From Prosopocoilus inquinatus (Eukaryota; Arthropoda; Insecta; Coleoptera; Lucanidae), in the NCBI GenBank assembly GCA_036172665.1, contig CM069874.1, forward strand, positions 49,272,707 to 49,336,706: DNA of 64,000 bases. Direction: 5' to 3'. Shown here one piece after another: positions 58,480 through 64,000 of this stretch. Each line of letters starts with the position of its first letter. The first letter of the stretch is position 1. Under the pieces are notes generated by a model, which was not told where the DNA came from, did not search any database, and saw only the letters and a list, made by a program, of their open reading frames with translations. The translations under genes and the position numbers were made by a program.

Positions 58480-59960
58480 TTGACTCCGAGAGAATTTCTG
58501 GAGTGGGCTTCATTTAAATAGATTTTTCAATTTTAAAACTTTTTACTTGGGTTTGGTTAGAATAACCTTAAGTTGGAGAATAGTTAACTTTAACTCATTT
58601 TTAAATTTCCTTGACCTTGAAATAGGATAGGTTGCTTTTGAAATTGCTTGAGTTTAATTTTAATAATTGTAACTAATAAATTAATCAATAATTTTTAACT
58701 TTTTTCTGCATTATTTTTTTATTTTTTTGTTTTCGTATTATTTTTAAATTCTTGCCTTATGCTCATCTCACTCAGATTGAGCTCAGTTGGATTGGACTTG
58801 AGATGTGCTGAGCTTAATTTTAATTGACTTTTTTTAATTTTGTTTCATTTTATTTTATTTTTTTTTAGCTCTTCTTGGCTTACATAGATTGAGTCTAGTT
58901 GTGTTGGATTGACCTTGAGATTGGTTTGGATTTTGAAATTTTCATTAAGTTTAAACTTTTTAATTAGGAAATTTTTTTTTAAGGTTTGGACACGCGCCGA
59001 GGTCGAGTTTGTTAGGTTGGGTTGACTTTCAGATTAACCAGACTTTGTTTTTATTTACTTTTAATTTTTTATAATTTTTTAATTTTAATTTTACTAATTT
59101 TTTTCCTCCGTTTTTCGGTTGTTACGTCAGTTTGGCCTATACTTAACTCCCATAAAAATGTAATTTTTAATCATTTTAATTATACTTTTCTTAGAATAGG
59201 CTCACTTGAATTAAGTTTAGTTGGGTTGAGTTGACCTTGAGATGGGATTTTTGAATTGATCTTTTTAGTTTTGTTTTGTTTCCAAATTCTTTCCTTGTGT
59301 TAGACTTACGTAGATTGATGCCAGTTGTATTGGGTTGACCTTGAGATGGCGAGTTGGATTAGGTTGGCCTTGAGATTAACTCTTTATTGATTTTTTAATT
59401 TTGTTTTGTGTTTTGAAATTCTTTCCTTATGTTGGAATTGATTCCAGCTGTGTTGGACTGACCTTGAGATTGCTTTGGATTTTGGAATTTTCATTAAGTT
59501 TAAACTTTTTTAATTTTTTAAAATATTTTCTTCGGGTTGGACGTGCCGAGATCGAGTTCTGTTGGGTTGGGTTGACCTTCGGATTCATCAGACTTTATTT
59601 CTATTGACTCTTAATTTTTTTTATAATTTTTAGTTTTAATTCTTCTAATTTTTTTTAAGATTTAATATTTAATCATTCTGTTCTTAGAATAGATTCACCT
59701 GAGCTCAGTTGGGTTGAGTTGACCTTGAGATGGTTTTTTTTTTTTAATTTTATTTCAAGTTTTAAAATTCCTTTCTTGTGTTGGACTTACGAAGATCGAC
59801 TCTAGTTGTGTTAATCCAGTAAACCTTGAGATCGCTGTGGATCTTGGAGTTTTCATCGAGTTTAAACTTTTTTTTTTTAATTCTTTTTAGGGAGTTGGGT
59901 ACGTGTTGAGATCAAGTCCTGTTGGGTTGGGATGACCTTGCTTCAGGCTTTATCATTTTA
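58480..59960 (+). repeat. degenerate higher-order tandem array with TTGACCTTGAGAT core
   Basis: The core GTTGACCTTGAGAT or a close variant occurs about a dozen times (for example 58906, 59225, 59333, 59455, 59708). Larger blocks recur in order: TTTTCATTAAGTTTAAACTT at 58940 and 59490, with a variant at 59845, then GACRYGCCGAGRTCGAGTT, then GGGTTGACYTTC.GATT.A. The big period is about 540-550 bp, followed by a shorter one of about 360. The strand is strongly T- and G-biased. No coding sense. Confidence 0.75.
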
Positions 59961-60084
59961 ATCTGTCAAATTGTCAAAAATGCAGGTAATTTCACAATCT
60001 CAAAAACGTTTCAACGCCTACTTTGTTCTGTAAAAATCCAGATTCTTATGATTATTATTATTTTTTATAATTCAGTACATTTTA

Positions 60085-60205
60085 TTTAATTCCGATATTT
60101 TATTAAATTAGAACTCATCATTGAACAATACAAAATACGTGCAGAGTGTTATGTAACAAAAGCATTTGTCAAGCTTGCAATGTATGTATCGAGAAATTAA
60201 TTCAA
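60085..60205. repeat. dispersed repeat, copy B (partner at 40808-40945)
   Basis: Same ordered words as the 40.8-kb copy: GATATTTTATTAAATTAGAA, AAATACGTGCAG and GTCAAGCTTGCAATGTATG. It interrupts the T-rich tandem arrays on either side. Confidence 0.6.
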
Positions 60206-60228
60206 GTTGGGTTGGGTTGTTAAGTCCT

Positions 60229-60865
60229 TCCTTGAAATTATTAAGATTTTTGAAGATTTCTTAGTTTTTGTTTTCTTTTTTTCCAAAATTAAAAAGAAAG
60301 TACTTTGAAATTTTTGTTGCTTTGTTTTAAGTTCTCTTTTTATTATTATTATTAATTCTCTCATTAAATTGCCTTCACTGAAGTTGAATCCAGTTAGGTA
60401 CGGCTGGCCTTGAAGCTGTTTTTCAAGTTTAGAAGATTCTTGACGATTTTTATTTTTGGAAAATATCCTTCCTTGAAGTTATTATGATTTTGAGTTTTTA
60501 TTTCATATTTTTGGAAATTAAAAAAAAATACTTTAAACTTTTCGTTGCTTTAACTTTCTCATAGTTTCTTTTATTTAATAATTCTTTCGTTGAGTTGAGC
60601 TGTTGACGATTTTTATTTTTGGAAAATATCTTTCCTTGAAATTTTTTGACGATATTGAGTTTTTGTTTCCTATTTTCGGAAATAAAAAAAAATACTTTGA
60701 ACTTTTCGTTACGGGCTTAACTTTCTCATAATGTCTTTTTTTTTAATAATTTTTTCGTTGAGTTGTCTTCACTGAAGTTGGATGTAGTTGGGTTTGGTTG
60801 GTCTTGCAACTGCTCTCCAAGATTCGAAGATGTTTGACGATTTTTATTTTTTGAAACTTTTTTGA
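60229..60865. repeat. tandem array, unit about 235 bp, three units
   Basis: Units start near 60229, 60470 and 60632 with CCTTGAA. Each contains a GAGTTTTTRTTTCMTATTTT-type piece, AAATACTTTRAACTTTTCGT, a TTTAATAATTCTTTCGTTGA block and GACGATTTTTATTTTTGGAA. The middle unit lacks about 73 bp that the outer two have (CTTCACTGAAGTTG through AAGATTC). Confidence 0.75.
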
Positions 60866-60940
60866 AGTTTCTCATTTTATTTTTATTTTCTTGATTTCTT
60901 TCGGTTTTAAATTCTTTCCTGGGATTGGCTTTAGTTTGCA

Positions 60941-61128
60941 CACTTGGAAAAATTGAGATTTATGTCGACGTTTCGCTGTGTGTTTGATAGCTTTAGGAAA
61001 ATTTATAAGAAAATTAATTTTCCTGAAGAATGGACAGCTTCTTCAGGAAAATTAATTTTCTTATAAATTTTCCTAAAGCTATCAAACACACTGCGAAACG
61101 TCGACATAAATCTCAATTTTTCCAAGTG
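60941..61128. repeat. near-perfect 188-bp palindrome
   Basis: The arms 60941-61030 and 61039-61128 are 90 bp each with a single mismatch that I could find (GTGTGT against the CACTGC side) and an 8-base loop TGGACAGC. Each arm contains the CGACGTTTCG/CGAAACGTCG word that also occurs in the motif at 6221-6263. No frame. Confidence 0.95.
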
Positions 61129-61140
61129 TCCGCCACATTA

Positions 61141-61791
61141 TACAGGGTGTTACCATACATATGGCATTAACTGAAATACTACACTATACACTATAAGTGC
61201 TAAAATTAATTAACAGAAGTTTTTGTAATCGTTTCGAAACGATAATCTACCGAAATAAGAAACGAGTCCGAAAAATTGAATCGTATTTCAATAAACGATA
61301 CTTAAGACGAAGGTGTCCACGCATTTCAATCAACGTCTTGTTTTAATTTCGAAATGTTTATCGTAGCCTATCGGAGGCGGGCGAGATCTCCCTATTCTTC
61401 TTTTCACTAAGTATTTATTACTACACGCTAACATTCGATTATTTCTTTTCAGTTCCGTAAACAAGTACCTACTAAGTAAGTTTATTTATCAATAAAACTA
61501 ATTTCACAACTGCAATCGGTTTAATGTTGGATGCAATGGATGCAAAACAGTTAACGTGCAAAGCGTTTTTTCTTGTGAAGGACAGACATCACCTGCCCTA
61601 CAACCGGGATTTGTGTAAACCTAGCCCAGCTGGAACATTTAAATCCCAATCAGCGCCTCTCAAACAATTTTGTTCAAAAACAAAAAAAACTTTCTCCCTA
61701 TAGTAAGGTAACTAATTTTGCTTCTTTTATTGAGTTCAGTTTGTGGTATAATAATTGTGTAAATAATGACATAAGTTTAGTAACACCCTGT
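61141..61791. mobile_element. 651-bp MITE with TACAGGGTGTTAC ends
   Basis: TACAGGGTGTTAC at 61141 and GTAACACCCTGTA ending at 61791 are perfect 13-bp inverted ends, each next to TA. The interior is not palindromic beyond the ends and has no long frame. TA flanks fit Tc1/mariner-type insertion. Confidence 0.75.
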
Positions 61792-61870
61792 ATATTTTAT
61801 GATATGCATTTACTTCAAAATTGTAAATAAACTGTTAAAAGAGATTTATTTCAACGCCACAACATAGACT

Positions 61871-62242
61871 GCGTTTACACGAACTTTTAAGCTCGGTGTT
61901 AATAACGTCGCGTCGGTTATTAGTAAGCCAGTTTTCGAGCCCTGTTTACACGTGTACTCGATGGACGTTATTTAGATCTGTCTAGAACAGCTGATTGCAT
62001 TGCCAACTGTCAATGATTAAAGCAGAAACTACACGACCAAGGCGAGCATACGTAACGAAGAAAGATTAGGATTAAAACCTTACAATTGTCATCGGACAAG
62101 AGTCAACTGCTATTATAAAACCGGTGTTGCTAACGCCAAGCCTGTTTCCTCTCGGGGGTGGAGTTACTAAACCGCTTTAGTAAAAGCCGCGAGACAACAA
62201 GCGTGGCGTTAGTAACATCGGTTTTATAGTTTGTGTAAACAC
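61871..62242. mobile_element. inverted-repeat element, GTTTACAC ends
   Basis: GCGTTTACACGAACTTTTAA on the left pairs with TATAGTTTGTGTAAAC on the right. The similarity continues over about 45 bp through GGTGTTAATAACG against CGTTAGTAACATCG. A further inner copy of the GTTGCTAACGCCA word lies at 62124. About 372 bp, non-coding. Confidence 0.6.
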
Positions 62243-62539
62243 TTTACGCCCGTAGTTAACGTTGTTACCAACGAATAGCGACATCCTATCGCATTTTGAC
62301 CTGACATTTTTTGATAGAGGCTGCACGAGGGTTTCACTGCAATCAAAAACGATTTGCTACAAAAAAGTTTTGTTGTTAGGAACCTTGGCTGTTCAAATGA
62401 TCCTAACCTTGTTTGTTGCGTATACTCGTTATGGTTGTGTACTTTCTATTTTATCTGTACTTTCTGTTCTTTTTGCTGACAGTTGGCAATGGCTATTATA
62501 AAAAAGGTCTGTCAAGTAATGCTGTAATGGAAGTTCACA
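62243..62539. other. short repeat fragment and unassigned sequence
   Basis: At 62318-62362 AGAGGCTGCACGAGGGTTTC and CTGCAATCAAAAACGATTTG match the downstream part of the hammerhead-like repeats at 7.3 and 13.6 kb, but the core motif is missing. A 79-codon frame here has no domain. Confidence 0.45.
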
Positions 62540-63467
62540 AACTGGCATTACTTTAAATCTCGCAAAATGCAAAGTCATATCTTTCACTAAGAAAAAAAAA
62601 ACCTTTTTACTTTAATTATTGTCTTGGTAAAGAAGTTGTAGTTAGGGTTAATTCTCATACTGATCTTGGTGTTCTTTTCGATTCTCATTTAACTTTTAAT
62701 GAACACATTTCCGCCATCATTTCCTCTTCTCATAGAAAATTAGGATTCATATATCGAGAAACAAAATTTTTCTCAAATCCTCTCTTTTTGTTAAGACTTT
62801 ATGAATCATTAGTTCGATCAAAACTTGAATATGCATCACCTGCTTGTCCCTACTATAATATTCATATTAATGCGCTCGAAAACATCCAAAGAAAATTTCT
62901 TAAATACTTGTGTTGGAAGTTGGATGGTTCCTTTCCTCCTCAATGTATTAACCATAATGTTCTCTTGCAACGATTTCATCTTCATACACTTGAATTCCGA
63001 TGTAATATTGCCAACCTTAAATTTATTTATAAATTGCTAAACAATCAAATTAATTGTCCTAACCTCCTCAACTGCCTGGACATTTAATTCTCTAGGTCTT
63101 CTATTTGTTTGTATCTTTTATTTGCCTAATCCATGCACTAATTTATTAATTAAATCTCCAATATACAGGATGTGTTCTCTAATTAACAGTATTAGCCCAT
63201 TAATTGATTTTTGTCATGATCCTTTAGATGCTATTATTAAAGTCATGGTTAGTTCCTAGTTAGTTAATGTGTTTTTTATGATAATTTTAAATATTTTTAG
63301 TTTTTTGTTTATCTTCCTTCTTTGTTATTATCAAGTATTCTTGTATACACACTTATATTAGGTTTATTTACCTTTTTTATATGTTACTAGTGGTTAAGTC
63401 ATTTTTTATATTGTGTCCTTCTGGGTCTTTTCCTATTGGACAATCAAGACTATTATTATTATTACTA
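62540..63467 (+). pseudogene. 5'-truncated LINE: RT thumb region to (ATT)n tail
   Basis: The sequence starts in the RT just after motif C (GITLNLAKCKVISFTKKK, shifted). It continues through TDLGVLFDSHLTFNEHI, LLRLYESLVRSKLEYASPAC, ALENIQRKFLKYLCWK and the RFHLHTLEFRCNIANLKFIY block. A stop and a 3' UTR of about 370 bp follow, then GACAATCAAGACT and (ATT)n at 63452-63467. Apart from one shift at about 62610, the frame is open to the stop. A short 3' piece with a tail is the classic product of incomplete target-primed reverse transcription, so this looks like a truncated insertion and not a later deletion. Confidence 0.85.
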
Positions 63468-63561
63468 ACAACCGACGCGTCTTTATTAAAACCAGTCTTA
63501 GAAATTCGTGTAAACGTATTCAATGGAAAGCGAATTAAGCAGTTTATTCGTTAAAAAACGT

Positions 63562-63661
63562 CGGTTTCTCAGATACTGTTTAACTTTAATCTTCGGTTGA
63601 TTTCCATCTGTTCTTATGGAAATTAATTGAAGATTAAAGTTAAACTGTGACTGAGAAACCG
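63562..63661. mobile_element. 100-bp hairpin MITE
   Basis: CGGTTTCTCAGATACTGTTT at 63562 pairs with the inverse ending in CTGAGAAACCG at 63661, and pairing continues through AACTTTAATCTTC and TTTCCAT. The loop is about 8 bases. A very tight hairpin with few mismatches. No frame. Confidence 0.85.
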
Positions 63662-64000
63662 GATCAAAGTCCTCCGATCGGCGGCGATCTTAGTTTTAGA
63701 AGTAATATTCCGTCGTGCTTGTGCAAATCAATTGAATTTTCGGAGGAATTGTGGGTTACGATTATTTAAATTTGCCGGATGGCAGAATTTCGAAATGCAG
63801 TGCATGTTTCCGTCAGCCGGCGGACGTTTACCACACCGATCATTAAAATAAAACGAAAAAAGAAACGATTAGAAAGAGACACGTCCATATAACGTATATA
63901 ACAACATGAGACGAAAACTAGCCAGTACGCAATTAAAAGAAACAAATTACAGCCAACTAGACAAAACATTAATATAATTACATTTAATGTTTGTATCCAT
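63662..64000. other. unassigned stretch at the window end
   Basis: A 67-codon minus frame at 63766-63969 has no recognisable domain. Nothing else is seen. Confidence 0.4.

Noticed and set aside
58930..59610. Telomere-like TTAGG/TTGGG words in the T/G-rich array
   Set aside because: They are scattered, not tandem pentamers, and belong to a 545-bp repeat structure.
1..64000. CRISPR arrays, bacterial operons, prophage
   Set aside because: No regular short repeats with unique spacers and no prokaryotic gene structure. All readable proteins are eukaryotic transposon proteins.

Overview
This window is eukaryotic and looks like insect DNA, possibly a beetle. It is AT-rich throughout, with no operons, ribosome binding sites or compact gene order. 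I found no convincing host gene, tRNA, rRNA or CRISPR array. The recognisable coding sequence comes from transposable elements typical of arthropods: Jockey/CR1-type LINEs, one LINE with an RNase H domain, an IS630/Tc1-mariner-like transposase with an insect-type helix-turn-helix, and Copia remnants. It reads as a large intergenic or intronic stretch made of layered, mostly dead, mobile elements. The species call is inference.

Layout. 1-6 kb: a 178-bp tandem dimer, two decayed LINE reverse transcriptases (457-1330 plus, 5034-5880 minus), a MITE of the TACTGGGTGTC family and a truncated hairpin element. 6-11 kb: hammerhead-ribozyme-like motifs, a foldback with about 95-bp tandem units, an intact 577-bp hairpin element and a 1.85-kb compound palindrome. 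11-17 kb: mostly unannotated, with a hammerhead-like repeat, a decayed Myb/SANT-like ORF and a small RT fragment. 17-21 kb: Copia integrase remnants, a truncated IS630-like transposase element and short LTR candidates. 22-24 kb: two LINE fragments in opposite orientation. 25.8-28.8 kb: a 3-kb interval bounded by inverted CACAGTGG ends with near-matching GC-rich 5-bp flanks, resembling a dead Transib element. 30-35.5 kb: a LINE carcass on plus, an RNase-H LINE on minus and a transposase C-terminus. 36.5-45.1 kb: three foldback elements, one nested inside another with a readable 11-bp target duplication and a 2.74-kb relative nearby. 47-49.8 kb: the best-preserved LINE, with an intact RT domain and an (ATT)n tail. 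50.7-52.4 kb: a MITE, a minus RT fragment and a Copia-like fragment. 54-58 kb: a 1.67-kb palindrome and a second TACTGGGTGTC MITE. 58.5-61.8 kb: degenerate tandem arrays, a near-perfect 188-bp palindrome and a CAGGGTG MITE. 61.9-64 kb: an inverted-repeat element, a 5'-truncated LINE and a 100-bp hairpin MITE.

How the parts relate. Many short elements end in TACAGGGTG or TACTGGGTG next to TA. The transposase-bearing element at 18415 starts TACAGCGTGG, so these may be non-autonomous partners of that transposase group. Several LINEs end in (ATT)n, which suggests one related retrotransposon lineage. Foldback structure is the dominant theme, and nesting gives a relative order of insertions. Nothing here is a clearly new functional system. 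The strongest leads are the nested foldbacks, the hammerhead-like motifs and the Transib-like interval.
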